Below, piece after piece: positions 18,236-27,108 of a stretch of 64,000 nucleotides of DNA. Under the pieces are notes generated by a model, which saw only the letters and a program-made list of their open reading frames with translations, did no database searches and was not told the origin of the DNA. A program made the position numbers and the translations under genes. Location of the stretch: assembly GCA_964486865.1 (NCBI GenBank), contig CAZAOZ010000003.1, positions 52,920-116,919 on the forward strand, written 5' to 3'. Numbering within the stretch: position 1 is the first letter of the stretch; each line of letters starts with the position of its first letter. This DNA comes from Ga0077527 sp964486865. GTDB lineage: Bacteria > Pseudomonadota > Gammaproteobacteria > Burkholderiales > SG8-41.

Positions 18236-19150
18236 TTGAAAATCATTTTTGCAGGTACGCCGGCATTTGCCGCCACCGCACTTGATGCGCTGATTGCGGC
18301 CGGGCACCGCATCGTCCTCGTGCTGACACAGCCCGACCGGCCGGCTGGCCGCGGCCTCAGCCTGCAGCCTTCGCCGGTCAAGCAGCTCGCGCTGGCGCGG
18401 CAGATCCCGCTGGCCCAGCCGGCCACATTGAAGGACGAGGCCATCGTTACAACGCTGGCTGCGCTCGATGCCGATGTCATGGTCGTGGCCGCCTATGGCC
18501 TGCTGATTCCCCGTGCGCTGCTGGATTTGCCGCCGCGGGGCTGCGTGAATATTCACGCCTCGCTGCTGCCGCGCTGGCGCGGTGCCGCGCCGATACAGCG
18601 CGCAATCCTCGCTGGAGACCGCGAGACCGGCGTGACGATCATGCAAATGGACGCCGGGCTCGATACCGGCGCCATGCTGCTGGCGCAGCGCGTGCCGATT
18701 GCTGCGGATGATACGGCGCAAACCCTGCACGACAAGCTGGCCATAACCGGTGCGCAGTTGATCGTGCGTGCGCTCGATGAAGCGCCGGAACCGGTAGCGC
18801 AGGACGTCACGCGGGCAACCTATGCCGCAAAGATCAGCAAGTCCGAAGCACACATAGACTGGGCGCGCTCCGCCGTCGATATCGACCGGCAGATTCGCGC
18901 CTTCAATCCGGCGCCGGGGGCGCATACCGAACTGCAGGGGCAGCGGGTGAAAGTGTGGCGCGCCGCGCCGGTTGCCGGCCACGGTGTTCCGGGCACGGTG
19001 CTGAGTGCCGGCGCGGACGGCGTCGTCGTCGCAACGGGCGCCGGCGCGCTGTGCCTGCTGGAGTTGCAACGCGCCGGCGGCAAGCGTCTCCCGGCGCAGG
19101 CCTTTCTTGCGGGAACACCGGTAGCGCCGGGCGTGAGCTTCGACGGCTGA
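18236..19150 (+). CDS. fmt: Methionyl-tRNA formyltransferase
   Basis: Transfers formyl from 10-formyltetrahydrofolate to initiator Met-tRNA. From the TTG at 18236 the protein is 304 residues and begins KIIFAGTPAFAATALDAL directly after the initiator, as the family does. It contains the folate site and the catalytic segments NIHASLLPRWRGAAPIQRAI and QMDAGLDTGAML. The frame also stays open to a TTG at 18200, which would add 12 residues encoded by a TGAA-rich repeat. Neither start has a strong ribosome-binding sequence. It sits 64 bp after def. Confidence 0.93.
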   Translation: MKIIFAGTPAFAATALDALIAAGHRIVLVLTQPDRPAGRGLSLQPSPVKQLALARQIPLAQPATLKDEAIVTTLAALDADVMVVAAYGLLIPRALLDLPPRGCVNIHASLLPRWRGAAPIQRAILAGDRETGVTIMQMDAGLDTGAMLLAQRVPIAADDTAQTLHDKLAITGAQLIVRALDEAPEPVAQDVTRATYAAKISKSEAHIDWARSAVDIDRQIRAFNPAPGAHTELQGQRVKVWRAAPVAGHGVPGTVLSAGADGVVVATGAGALCLLELQRAGGKRLPAQAFLAGTPVAPGVSFDG

Positions 19151-19152
19151 CG

Positions 19153-20454
19153 ATGGAACGCGTCCAATGCCTTGCTGCAGGCGTCGTCGCCCGCGTTTTG
19201 ACCTCCGGCCACAACCTGGACACTGTGCTTGCCGAGACCTGGCGGCAGAACCCGGCGCTGACGGCGCAGGAGCGCGGCGCAGTGCAGGATCTGGCTTACG
19301 GCGCGCTGCGCTTTCGCGGCCGCCTCGAAGGCATCCTGCGCCATTTGCTGCAAAAGCCGCTGAAAGATGCCGTTGTCCGGCATTTGCTGCTGGTGGCGCT
19401 CTATCAGTTAAGCCACACTCGTGCGCGTCCCTACGCGATTGTCGATCACGCCGTCGCAGCATGCGCGCTCCTGGGCCACCCCCAGGCGCGGGGGCTGGTC
19501 AACGCCATCCTGCGCAACTTCCAGCGCCGCGGCGCGGAGGCCGAAGCCGCCGCCGCCGCGACCGATGAAGGGCGTTACTCCCATCCGCAATGGTGGATCA
19601 GCAAACTCGCCGCGCAGTATCCGGAGGATTTTCGCGGCATTCTCGAGGCCGGCAACGCCCGGCCGCCGTTGACGCTGCGCGTGAACCGCCGCCGCATCGC
19701 GCGTGACGGCTACCTTGAACTGCTGGAACGCGATGCGATTGCGGCACGGCCGATCGGCCGGCATGGCGTCATCATCGACCGGCCGCGCCCGGTGGCGGAA
19801 CTCCCGGGATTTGCCGAAGGCCTGGTGTCCGTGCAGGATGCCGGCGCGCAATTGGCCGCCGGGCTGCTGGATGTGCGCGACGGCATGCGCGTACTCGATG
19901 CCTGCGCCGCACCCGGCGGCAAGACCGCGCACCTGCTCGAGCTGGCGGACCTTGAGCTCACGGCGGCTGATATCGACCCGTTGCGATTGCAGCGGGTCGC
20001 AGAGAATCTGTCGCGGCTGTCGCTGCATGCGCGCTTGCTGCAGGCGGACGCGGAACGGCCGGATGATTGGCGCGATGCCGGTGTTTTTGATCGTATTCTT
20101 GCCGATGTGCCCTGCACCGCATCCGGCGTGGTCTGCCGGCATCCGGACATCAAGTGGTCGCGCAAGGCCGCGGATATTCCGCCGCTCGTGGTCCGGCAGT
20201 CGCGCATTCTCGACACGCTTTGGCAGTTGCTGGGCAGAGGTGGTAAATTGCTGTATGCAACCTGCTCTGTTTTCAGCGAGGAGAATCGCCAGCAGGTCGA
20301 GCATTTCATTGCCGGTCATCCCGATGCGCGGCAGCAGCCTCTCTCGCCGCTCATTGACAGCGTAAACACTGACGGCATAAAAACAGTACAAGGCCAACTT
20401 CTTCCTGATGCCGCGCATGACGGGTTTTTTTACGCTGTTCTGGAGAAGGTCTGA
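19153..20454 (+). CDS. rsmB: 16S rRNA (cytosine-967-C5) methyltransferase RsmB
   Basis: SAM-dependent m5C methyltransferase of 16S rRNA. The 433-residue protein has an N-terminal NusB-like RNA-binding domain (residues ~1-140: VVARVLTSGHNLD, LLLVALYQLSHTR, YAIVDHAV). The C-terminal catalytic domain has DACAAPGGKTAHLLELA and the DVPCTASGVVCRHPDIKW segment with the catalytic cysteines. The start ATG is 3 bp after the fmt stop; the frame is open further upstream but inside fmt. htpX, which often lies between fmt and rsmB in related genomes, is absent. Confidence 0.95.
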   Translation: MERVQCLAAGVVARVLTSGHNLDTVLAETWRQNPALTAQERGAVQDLAYGALRFRGRLEGILRHLLQKPLKDAVVRHLLLVALYQLSHTRARPYAIVDHAVAACALLGHPQARGLVNAILRNFQRRGAEAEAAAAATDEGRYSHPQWWISKLAAQYPEDFRGILEAGNARPPLTLRVNRRRIARDGYLELLERDAIAARPIGRHGVIIDRPRPVAELPGFAEGLVSVQDAGAQLAAGLLDVRDGMRVLDACAAPGGKTAHLLELADLELTAADIDPLRLQRVAENLSRLSLHARLLQADAERPDDWRDAGVFDRILADVPCTASGVVCRHPDIKWSRKAADIPPLVVRQSRILDTLWQLLGRGGKLLYATCSVFSEENRQQVEHFIAGHPDARQQPLSPLIDSVNTDGIKTVQGQLLPDAAHDGFFYAVLEKV

Positions 20455-20998
20455 TCTGACCGCGCTGCTGCTCGCGTTTACGCTGGCGGCGTTCCCGGCA
20501 CTCGCTGCGCAGCCGCATGGCATCGAAGTGCCCCGTGCCACGGTGATAACCGCGGACGACAACTACCTGCTGGAAGCCGACATCGACATCGTCCTGTCGG
20601 CGCCGCTGGAAGACGCGCTGCACAAGGGCATCCCGCTTTATTTTCTGCTGGAGTTCGAACTGGTCCGCTCGCGGTGGTACTGGTTTAACGACAAGGCCGT
20701 CGTGCTGCAGCGCCAATTCCGGCTGTCATACAACGCGCTGACCCGCCAATATCGTGTCGGCGTCGGCGCGTTCTACCAGAATTTCCCGACGCTGAAAGAG
20801 GCGCTGCAGTTCATGAGCAAGGTGCGCCGGCGCGAGGACCTGGAGCCCGGCACGCTCACTAAAGGCGCCGTTTATTCCGCTGCACTGCGCCTGCGGCTCG
20901 ATACTTCGCAATTGCCCCGGCCCTTCAACCTGAACACGCTGGGTTCGCGCGAATGGAATCTGGGTTCCGATTGGTACCGCTGGACGGTAACGCCATGA
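20408..20998 (+). CDS. Exported DUF4390 protein
   Basis: A 196-residue protein with an N-terminal signal or anchor segment (ALLLAFTLAAFPALAAQ at residues 18-34) followed by a beta-rich region. It matches the DUF4390 pattern found before ntrY-like kinases in Betaproteobacteria (PLYFLLEFELVRSRWYWF, RQYRVGVGAFYQNFPTL). Its start overlaps the rsmB end by 47 bp; an ATG at 20417 is an alternative. Its stop overlaps the following kinase start (ATGA). The tight coupling suggests a periplasmic accessory to the kinase; no activity is known to me. Confidence 0.75.
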   Translation: MPRMTGFFTLFWRRSDLTALLLAFTLAAFPALAAQPHGIEVPRATVITADDNYLLEADIDIVLSAPLEDALHKGIPLYFLLEFELVRSRWYWFNDKAVVLQRQFRLSYNALTRQYRVGVGAFYQNFPTLKEALQFMSKVRRREDLEPGTLTKGAVYSAALRLRLDTSQLPRPFNLNTLGSREWNLGSDWYRWTVTP

Positions 20999-23181
20999 CC
21001 ACAGCCTCCCGCGTCCCGACCCGCGCCGGCGCGATCATGCGCTATCTGCTGCTGTTATGCGTTGCTCTCGGCATCGCCGCCATTTTCCTGCTGGCGTCCG
21101 CCAGCGCGAATACGGTGCTGTTTTCAGAGTATTACCCGATGCTGCTGGGCATCAACCTGGCAATCGCGTTACTGCTCGCCGGCATGGTGACCTATCAACT
21201 GGTCAATCTGCGGCGGCGGCTCAAGGCGGGCGTTTTCGGCGCCAAGCTGACGGTGCGCCTGGTGACCTTGTTTGCGCTGATGGCCATGTTGCCCGGAGCG
21301 TTGATCTACGGTGTCTCGGTGCAGTTTGTTTCGAAGAGCATCGAATCATGGTTCGATGTGCGGCTCGACAGCGCCCTGGAAAGCGGCCTCAACCTTGGCC
21401 GCGGCATGCTTGACAGCCGCCTGAAAGAACTGGCGGCGAAAGCCGACAGAATGGGGTCGGCCCTGTCGATGCAGCCGGCGACAGAACACGTTGCGGCACT
21501 GCGCGCGCTGCGTGAACAGGCGGGCGTTGAAGAGGTCACGCTGTTCAGCATGAACGGCAAAATGCTGGCATTTTCCGGCAATGAGCGCAAAGGCATCGCG
21601 CCCGATGCGCCCGGCGCCGAGGCCATGCGCCAGATACGCCTGCAACAGACTTACAGCGTCATTGAAGCCATACCGGGCCGGGGGCTGTATTTGCGCGCGC
21701 TGACGCCGGTCAATGTGGTGGCGCTGACCGAAGAATCCCGCGTGTTGCAGTTGCTGCATGCGGTGCCGGCGCAACTGGCGCAGGATGCCGAAATAGTACA
21801 GACCGGATACCGCGAATACCAGGAGTTGCAACTGTCGCGGCGCGGACTGAAAAGGCTGTACGCAATCACGCTGACACTGACGTTGCTGCTGGCGCTGCTG
21901 TCTTCGCTCGGTCTGGCGTTCGTGCTGTCGGACCGGTTGTCGGCGCCGCTCAGCGCGCTGGTTGAAGGCACGCGCGCGGTTGCCCAGGGCGACTTCAGCC
22001 GTCGTGCCGCGGTGGCGAGCCGCGACGAACTGGGGCTGCTGACGCAATCATTCAACAGCATGACCCTGCAGCTTGCTGAAGCGCAGGCGCGCGTCGAACG
22101 CAACCAGGCACAACTCGCGCACGCCAACACTTACCTGGAAAGCGTGCTGGCGCATTTGTCCGCGGGCGTGCTGACCTTCGACAGCGGATTGCACCTGCGC
22201 TCGGCGAATCCCGTCGCCTCGCAGCTCCTCCGCGTCGATTGCAGCACGCTGGTTGATCGCGGCATTCAGGATTGGGCCGCGATGGAGCCGGCGCTGGCAT
22301 CGCTGGCGAAGGATATTGTCGATGCCATCTGCATGCCCGACGCGCGCGAATGGGAGCGCCAGGTGGAGCGCGAGATGAAGGACGGCACGCAGGTGCTGCT
22401 GCTGCGCGGCACGCGCTTCGGCGAAGGCGTCGAAGCCGGACTGATCGTCGTTTTCGACGACATCACCCACCTGCTGCAGGCGCAGCGCGATGCCGCGTGG
22501 GCGGAAGTGGCGCGACGCCTTGCCCACGAGATCAGGAATCCTCTGACACCGATCCAGTTGTCGGCCGAGCGCCTGCAATTCAAGCTGGAGCCGAAGCTGT
22601 CGAGCGCGGATGCCGAAATTCTCGTGCGCTCGACGCAGACCATCGTCAGCCAGGTTGCAGCGCTGAAACGCATGGTGGATTCATTCAGTCAGTACGCGCG
22701 CACGCCGGAACCGGTGCTGCGTACGCTCGACCTGAATGATCTGATCCGCGAAGTGCTGGTATTGTATGAATCCCTGGGGTCGGCGATGGTGGTGAATCTC
22801 GCTGCGAATCTACCCTCAGTGCATGGCGACGCGACGCTGATCCGGCAAGTGGTTCATAATCTGCTGCAGAACGCGCAGGATGCACTGGCCGGTAATGCCG
22901 CGCCACGCATCGAAATCGCAACGGCGCTGCGCGACGGGCGCGTCGAACTCGCGGTGACCGATAATGGAACCGGGTTTCCCGAACATCTGATCAAGCGTGC
23001 GTTCGAGCCTTATGTGACGACCAAGCCGCGCGGTACCGGACTCGGCCTGTCGATCGTGCGCAAGATCATCGAAGAACACTACGGCGAGGTGACGCTGTCC
23101 AATATGACGCCGCACGGCGCGCGTGTAGCCATCGTGCTGCCCGCCGCAACCGGGGGCGCAATCGCGCGCTCGGCAGCATGA
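20995..23181 (+). CDS. ntrY: NtrY-like membrane sensor histidine kinase
   Basis: The 728-residue protein has N-terminal membrane segments (YLLLLCVALGIAAIFLLA, LLGINLAIALLLAGMV, LVTLFALMAMLPGALIYG), then a periplasmic region and a further segment at about residues 290-312. HAMP, a PAS domain and the kinase core follow: H-box ARRLAHEIRNPLTPIQLS, N-box NLLQNAQDAL, then DNGTGFPEHL and GTGLGLSIVRKI. This is the NtrY arrangement. Its start overlaps the DUF4390 stop, and the NtrX-like regulator begins 43 bp downstream. NtrY is linked to nitrogen and redox control in other bacteria; the signal here is not evident. Confidence 0.85.
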   Translation: MTTASRVPTRAGAIMRYLLLLCVALGIAAIFLLASASANTVLFSEYYPMLLGINLAIALLLAGMVTYQLVNLRRRLKAGVFGAKLTVRLVTLFALMAMLPGALIYGVSVQFVSKSIESWFDVRLDSALESGLNLGRGMLDSRLKELAAKADRMGSALSMQPATEHVAALRALREQAGVEEVTLFSMNGKMLAFSGNERKGIAPDAPGAEAMRQIRLQQTYSVIEAIPGRGLYLRALTPVNVVALTEESRVLQLLHAVPAQLAQDAEIVQTGYREYQELQLSRRGLKRLYAITLTLTLLLALLSSLGLAFVLSDRLSAPLSALVEGTRAVAQGDFSRRAAVASRDELGLLTQSFNSMTLQLAEAQARVERNQAQLAHANTYLESVLAHLSAGVLTFDSGLHLRSANPVASQLLRVDCSTLVDRGIQDWAAMEPALASLAKDIVDAICMPDAREWERQVEREMKDGTQVLLLRGTRFGEGVEAGLIVVFDDITHLLQAQRDAAWAEVARRLAHEIRNPLTPIQLSAERLQFKLEPKLSSADAEILVRSTQTIVSQVAALKRMVDSFSQYARTPEPVLRTLDLNDLIREVLVLYESLGSAMVVNLAANLPSVHGDATLIRQVVHNLLQNAQDALAGNAAPRIEIATALRDGRVELAVTDNGTGFPEHLIKRAFEPYVTTKPRGTGLGLSIVRKIIEEHYGEVTLSNMTPHGARVAIVLPAATGGAIARSAA

Positions 23182-23223
23182 GCACGGCAATGGATACGGA
23201 AGTGAAAACAAAAGATACGGAAC

Positions 23224-24477
23224 ATGCGACAAATACTGATCGTTGACGACGAAATCGGCATTCGCGAATTGTTGTCGGAAATCCTTTCCGATGAGGGTTA
23301 TGACGTCAAGCTTGCGGAGAATGCAGGTGCTGCGCGCGCTTTCCGCACCCAGACGCGACCCGATCTGGTGCTGCTTGATATCTGGATGCCCGATACCGAC
23401 GGCATTACGCTGCTCAAGGAGTGGGCAAGCACCGGGCAACTGACCATGCCGGTGGTGATGATGTCGGGCCACGGTACCATCGATACCGCGGTTGAAGCGA
23501 CGCGCATCGGCGCCTACGACTTTCTTGAAAAACCGATCGCATTGCAGAAGCTGCTGGCCACCGTCGGTAAAGCGATGACGCGTGCCGAACACCGGCCGCA
23601 TGCTGCCGCGGCACTGGGTGCACTGGGTCGCGCGCCCGCAGTGCAGGCGCTCAAGCAGCGCCTTGAACGGATCGCCGCCAGTCGCACACCGGTGCTGATC
23701 CAGGGGGCGCCGGGATGCGCGTTCGAGGCCTGCGCGCGGGCGCTGCACACGCCCAGCATGACCTGGACGACAGTAGAGCTCGGTTCACAGACCGTCGATG
23801 CGCCGCTGGATCTGCTGCAAGGCGTGCGCGGCGGTACGCTGTTCGTGCGCGACGTGGCTGAATTCAACCGGCTTGAGCAGCGCGGCCTCTATGTGCTGCT
23901 GTCGCAGGCCGAGCGCTACAACGTGCGCGTCATTTGCGGCACCACGCGGGCGCTGGCTGAAATAGTGGCGGCCGGCGCGTTTGATGACCGTGTTTACCAA
24001 CTGCTCGGCGCGACGACGGTACAACTGCCGTTGCTGCGCGACCAGCGCGACGACATTCCGGAACTCGCCGGCATCATACTCAACGATCTCGTCGAACAGA
24101 AACTGGTGTCGCCGCGGCATTTCAGCACGGCCGCACTCAATGCCCTGCGCAACTACAACTGGCCGGGCAACATGTCGGAACTGCGCAGTGTTGTGCAGAC
24201 TCTGGCCAATACGGCTTCAGGCGAGCATATCTCGCTCGAAGAAGTGCAACATGCGCTGCCGCAGACGGCGAACCCTTCGGCCTCGGCATCGCTGCAGCTC
24301 GACGCGCCGCTGCGCGATGCGCGCGATGCCTTCGAGCGCATCTATTTTGAATATCACCTGGCCCGGGAGGGCGGCAATATCAGCCACGTGGCCGATATCG
24401 TCGGCCTTGAGCGCACGCATTTGTATCGCAAGCTCAAGCACCTGGGCATCAAGACCTCGCGCAAAAACGGCGAATAG
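23224..24477 (+). CDS. ntrX: NtrX-like response regulator with a degenerate AAA+ domain
   Basis: The 417-residue protein has an intact receiver domain (ILIVDDEIGIRELL; phospho-acceptor aspartate in LVLLDIWMPDTDG). A central region is shaped like the sigma-54 AAA+ domain, and a Fis-type helix-turn-helix closes the protein (GGNISHVADIVGLERTHLYR). The central domain has lost the Walker A P-loop (GAPGCAFEACARAL in its place), and I see no GAFTGA loop, so it should not remodel sigma-54 holoenzyme by ATP hydrolysis. It is probably a DNA-binding regulator paired with the upstream kinase. It converges with cbbR across a 53-bp gap. Confidence 0.82.
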   Translation: MRQILIVDDEIGIRELLSEILSDEGYDVKLAENAGAARAFRTQTRPDLVLLDIWMPDTDGITLLKEWASTGQLTMPVVMMSGHGTIDTAVEATRIGAYDFLEKPIALQKLLATVGKAMTRAEHRPHAAAALGALGRAPAVQALKQRLERIAASRTPVLIQGAPGCAFEACARALHTPSMTWTTVELGSQTVDAPLDLLQGVRGGTLFVRDVAEFNRLEQRGLYVLLSQAERYNVRVICGTTRALAEIVAAGAFDDRVYQLLGATTVQLPLLRDQRDDIPELAGIILNDLVEQKLVSPRHFSTAALNALRNYNWPGNMSELRSVVQTLANTASGEHISLEEVQHALPQTANPSASASLQLDAPLRDARDAFERIYFEYHLAREGGNISHVADIVGLERTHLYRKLKHLGIKTSRKNGE

Positions 24478-24530
24478 ACGCTCGCCGAAAAACCGGCTGC
24501 GCGCCGCCTGCTGCGGCGATGCTCATATAA

Positions 24531-25478
24531 CTATTTGTTTTTATTTGTATTTTTATGAGTCGATGCCGTAGTCGTGCGGTGAATCAGCGTTGCTCCCTGG
24601 CGCAACAGAAACGCTTTGAATTCGGCGGCGGCGGGCGATAGCCGCTTGTCCTTGCGGTGAACAATGTTCCATTGCCGTACCAGCGGCGTCTCGCGTACGC
24701 GGAGCACCACAATCCTGCCGGTATCGATCTCCAGCCCCATGGTATGCAGCGACAGAAAGCTCACGCCCATGCCGGCCATCACGGCCTGCTTGATGGTTTC
24801 GTTGCTGCTGATCTCGATGGTTTCCGTCGGCACAAATCCGGATTGAGCAAACAGACGTTCCATCGTGCCGCGGGTGCCTGAGCCGCGCTCGCGGATAAGG
24901 AAAGTTTCGCCGGCCAGGCGGTCGAGCGGCATGCTGCGCTTGCCTGCCAGCGGGTGATCCGGCGCGGCGACGATCGCCAGCGGATGTTTCGCAAAAGGGA
25001 TCGCCACGCTATCGATGCCCTGCGGTGCGCCACCCATGATGGCCAGATCGACGTTGTTCTGAACCAGTTCGCGGATCAGGGCTTCCCGGTTGTTGAACGA
25101 AAAGGAAATCCTGACGGCAGGTTGTTGCTGGCGGAATTCCGCCAGCAACCGGGGCACCAGGTATTTGCCGGTGGACAGCACGGCAATCCGGATTTCGCCG
25201 CCTCCCGCGCCGCGCAGAGCCCCCATTTCCTCGCCCACCTCGCGCAGCAAGCCCAGCATGCGGTGACTGTGTTCGAGCAGCACTTCGCCGGTCCGGGTCA
25301 GGTACAGACGGCGATTCATGCGTTCGAACAGCGGCAATCCGATGATCGATTCGAGTTCACGCATCTGCAGCGACACCGCGGGCTGGGTGAGGTGCATCTC
25401 CTTGGCGGCGCGGCCGAAATGCAGCAATCGCGCGGCACATTCAAAGGTGCGTATCTGGCGCAGGGTCAGGTTCAGCAT
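24531..25478 (-). CDS. cbbR: LysR-type regulator, probable CbbR
   Basis: A 315-residue LysR protein with an N-terminal winged helix (LTLRQIRTFECAARLLHFGRAAKEMHLTQPAVSLQMREL split over residues 4-44) and a periplasmic-binding-like effector domain. It is transcribed divergently from cbbL across 112 bp, the standard place for CbbR, which activates Calvin-cycle operons in response to metabolites such as RuBP or NADPH. The assignment rests on fold plus position. The C-terminus ends in a Lys/Asn-rich tail (THKNTNKNK). Confidence 0.88.
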   Translation of the reverse strand: MLNLTLRQIRTFECAARLLHFGRAAKEMHLTQPAVSLQMRELESIIGLPLFERMNRRLYLTRTGEVLLEHSHRMLGLLREVGEEMGALRGAGGGEIRIAVLSTGKYLVPRLLAEFRQQQPAVRISFSFNNREALIRELVQNNVDLAIMGGAPQGIDSVAIPFAKHPLAIVAAPDHPLAGKRSMPLDRLAGETFLIRERGSGTRGTMERLFAQSGFVPTETIEISSNETIKQAVMAGMGVSFLSLHTMGLEIDTGRIVVLRVRETPLVRQWNIVHRKDKRLSPAAAEFKAFLLRQGATLIHRTTTASTHKNTNKNK

Positions 25479-25501
25479 CAGTCGGATTATACAAAGTAAA
25501 A

Positions 25502-25544
25502 CTTATCAATTACATAAGAATATTTAAATATGACTTATCAATTC
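25502..25544. promoter_or_regulatory. Probable CbbR operator between cbbR and cbbL
   Basis: The gap is AT-rich and contains CTTAT (25503-25507) with ATAAG (25515-25519), a dyad in the T-N11-A style that LysR regulators bind. The 11-mer ACTTATCAATT occurs at 25502-25512 and again at 25534-25544, 32 bp apart or about three helical turns, which would place two LysR subunit pairs on one DNA face. A GAGGTGAG ribosome-binding sequence lies before cbbL. Binding is inferred. Confidence 0.55.
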
Positions 25545-25590
25545 AGAATGCTAGTCTGCGCCATCGTTATTCACGAGGTGAGATATTGTT

Positions 25591-27078
25591 ATGAACAAGC
25601 CCGCAGACAATCGCGCCATTGCCGACCCGAGCCAGCGGTACAAGGCCGGAGTGCTCGCATACAAACAAATGGGCTACTGGCAGCCCGACTACGTTCCCAA
25701 AGACACCGACATCATCGCCCTGTTCCGCATCACCCCGCAGCCGGGGGTGGATCACGAGGAGGCCGCTGCTGCCATCGCCGGGGAATCGTCCACTGCCACC
25801 TGGACGGTGGTATGGACCGACCGCCTGACGGCCTGCGAGCTGTATCGCGCCAAGGCCTACAAGAGCGAACTCGTACCCAACACCGGCCCCGGCACCAAAA
25901 ACGAAGCCCAGTATTTCGCCTACATCGCCTATGACCTTGACTTGTTCGAGCCGGGCTCCATCGCCAACCTCACCGCCTCCATCATCGGCAACGTGTTTGG
26001 CTTCAAGGCCGTGAAAGCGCTGCGTCTGGAAGACATGCGCATTCCGGTTGCCTATCTGAAGACTTTCCAGGGTCCCGCCACCGGCATCGTGGTCGAGCGC
26101 GAGCGTCTCGACAAATTCGGCCGTCCGCTGCTGGGGGCCACCACCAAGCCCAAGCTCGGCCTGTCGGGGCGCAACTACGGGCGCGTGGTGTACGAGGGAC
26201 TGAAGGGCGGGCTGGATTTCATGAAGGACGACGAGAACATCAACTCGCAGCCCTTCATGCACTGGCGCGATCGTTTCCTCTATTGCATGGAAGCCGTGAA
26301 CAAAGCCTCCGCCGCCACCGGCGAAATGAAAGGCCACTACCTCAACGTCACCGCCGGCACCATGGAGGACATGTACGAGCGCGCCGAATTTGCCAAGCAA
26401 CTGGGTTCGGTCATCATCATGATCGACCTGGTGATCGGTTATACCGCGATCCAGTCGATGGCCAAGTGGGCGCGCAGGAACGACATGATTCTGCACCTGC
26501 ACCGCGCCGGCAATTCGACCTACTCGCGCCAGAAAAATCACGGCATGAATTTCCGCGTCATCTGCAAATGGATGCGCATGGCCGGCGTTGACCACATCCA
26601 CGCCGGCACCGTGGTGGGCAAGCTCGAGGGCGACCCGCTGATGATCAAGGGTTTTTACGACACGCTGCGCGAAACGCAGACCGCGAAGAACCTGGAAACC
26701 GGCCTGTACTTCGACCAGGACTGGGCTTCGCTCAACAAGGTGATGCCGGTGGCCTCGGGTGGCATTCACGCCGGACAGATGCATCAGTTGCTCACGTATC
26801 TGGGCAACGATGTGGTGTTGCAATTCGGCGGCGGCACCATCGGTCACCCGCAGGGCATCCAGGCCGGCGCCACGGCCAATCGCGTGGCTTTGGAGGCCAT
26901 GGTGCTGGCGCGCAATGAAGGTCGTGATATCTGGAACGACGGCCCGAAAATTCTGCAGGACGCGGCCAGGTGGTGTACGCCGCTGAAGCAGGCGCTGGAC
27001 ACCTGGAAGGACATCACCTTCAACTACGATTCCACCGATACGCCCGACTTCGTGCCCGTTGCCACGGCCAGCGTTTAA
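25591..27078 (+). CDS. cbbL: RuBisCO large subunit, form I red-type (IC)
   Basis: Carboxylates RuBP, fixing CO2 in the Calvin cycle. The 495-residue protein has TKPKLGLSGRNYG with the catalytic Lys186, GGLDFMKDDENINSQPF with the carbamylated Lys212 and metal ligands Asp214 and Glu215, HLHRAG at 302-307, and SGGIHAGQMHQL. All active-site elements are intact. Residues AAAAIAGESSTATWTVVWTD and the C-terminal region match the red-type IC group (Cupriavidus-like), not the green type. Pairing with cbbS and cbbX supports this. It is slightly longer than Cupriavidus CbbL, with a short insertion around SELVPNTGPGTKNEAQ. Confidence 0.97.
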   Translation: MNKPADNRAIADPSQRYKAGVLAYKQMGYWQPDYVPKDTDIIALFRITPQPGVDHEEAAAAIAGESSTATWTVVWTDRLTACELYRAKAYKSELVPNTGPGTKNEAQYFAYIAYDLDLFEPGSIANLTASIIGNVFGFKAVKALRLEDMRIPVAYLKTFQGPATGIVVERERLDKFGRPLLGATTKPKLGLSGRNYGRVVYEGLKGGLDFMKDDENINSQPFMHWRDRFLYCMEAVNKASAATGEMKGHYLNVTAGTMEDMYERAEFAKQLGSVIIMIDLVIGYTAIQSMAKWARRNDMILHLHRAGNSTYSRQKNHGMNFRVICKWMRMAGVDHIHAGTVVGKLEGDPLMIKGFYDTLRETQTAKNLETGLYFDQDWASLNKVMPVASGGIHAGQMHQLLTYLGNDVVLQFGGGTIGHPQGIQAGATANRVALEAMVLARNEGRDIWNDGPKILQDAARWCTPLKQALDTWKDITFNYDSTDTPDFVPVATASV

Positions 27079-27108
27079 CGGCCCAATTGAAACCTGGAGA
27101 CAGCCACC

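Noticed and set aside
18176..19462. Long minus-strand frame opposite fmt, with a repeated NDFQ-like tail
   Set aside because: The tail is the antisense translation of the TGAA repeats, and fmt on the plus strand has clear catalytic motifs.
25567..26847. A 426-codon open frame antisense to cbbL
   Set aside because: It mirrors the codon structure of cbbL in a GC-rich sequence, has no recognisable motif, and cbbL is unmistakable.
25591..27078. Form II (CbbM) RuBisCO
   Set aside because: Large-subunit motifs are form I red-type and a small subunit plus CbbX follow directly.
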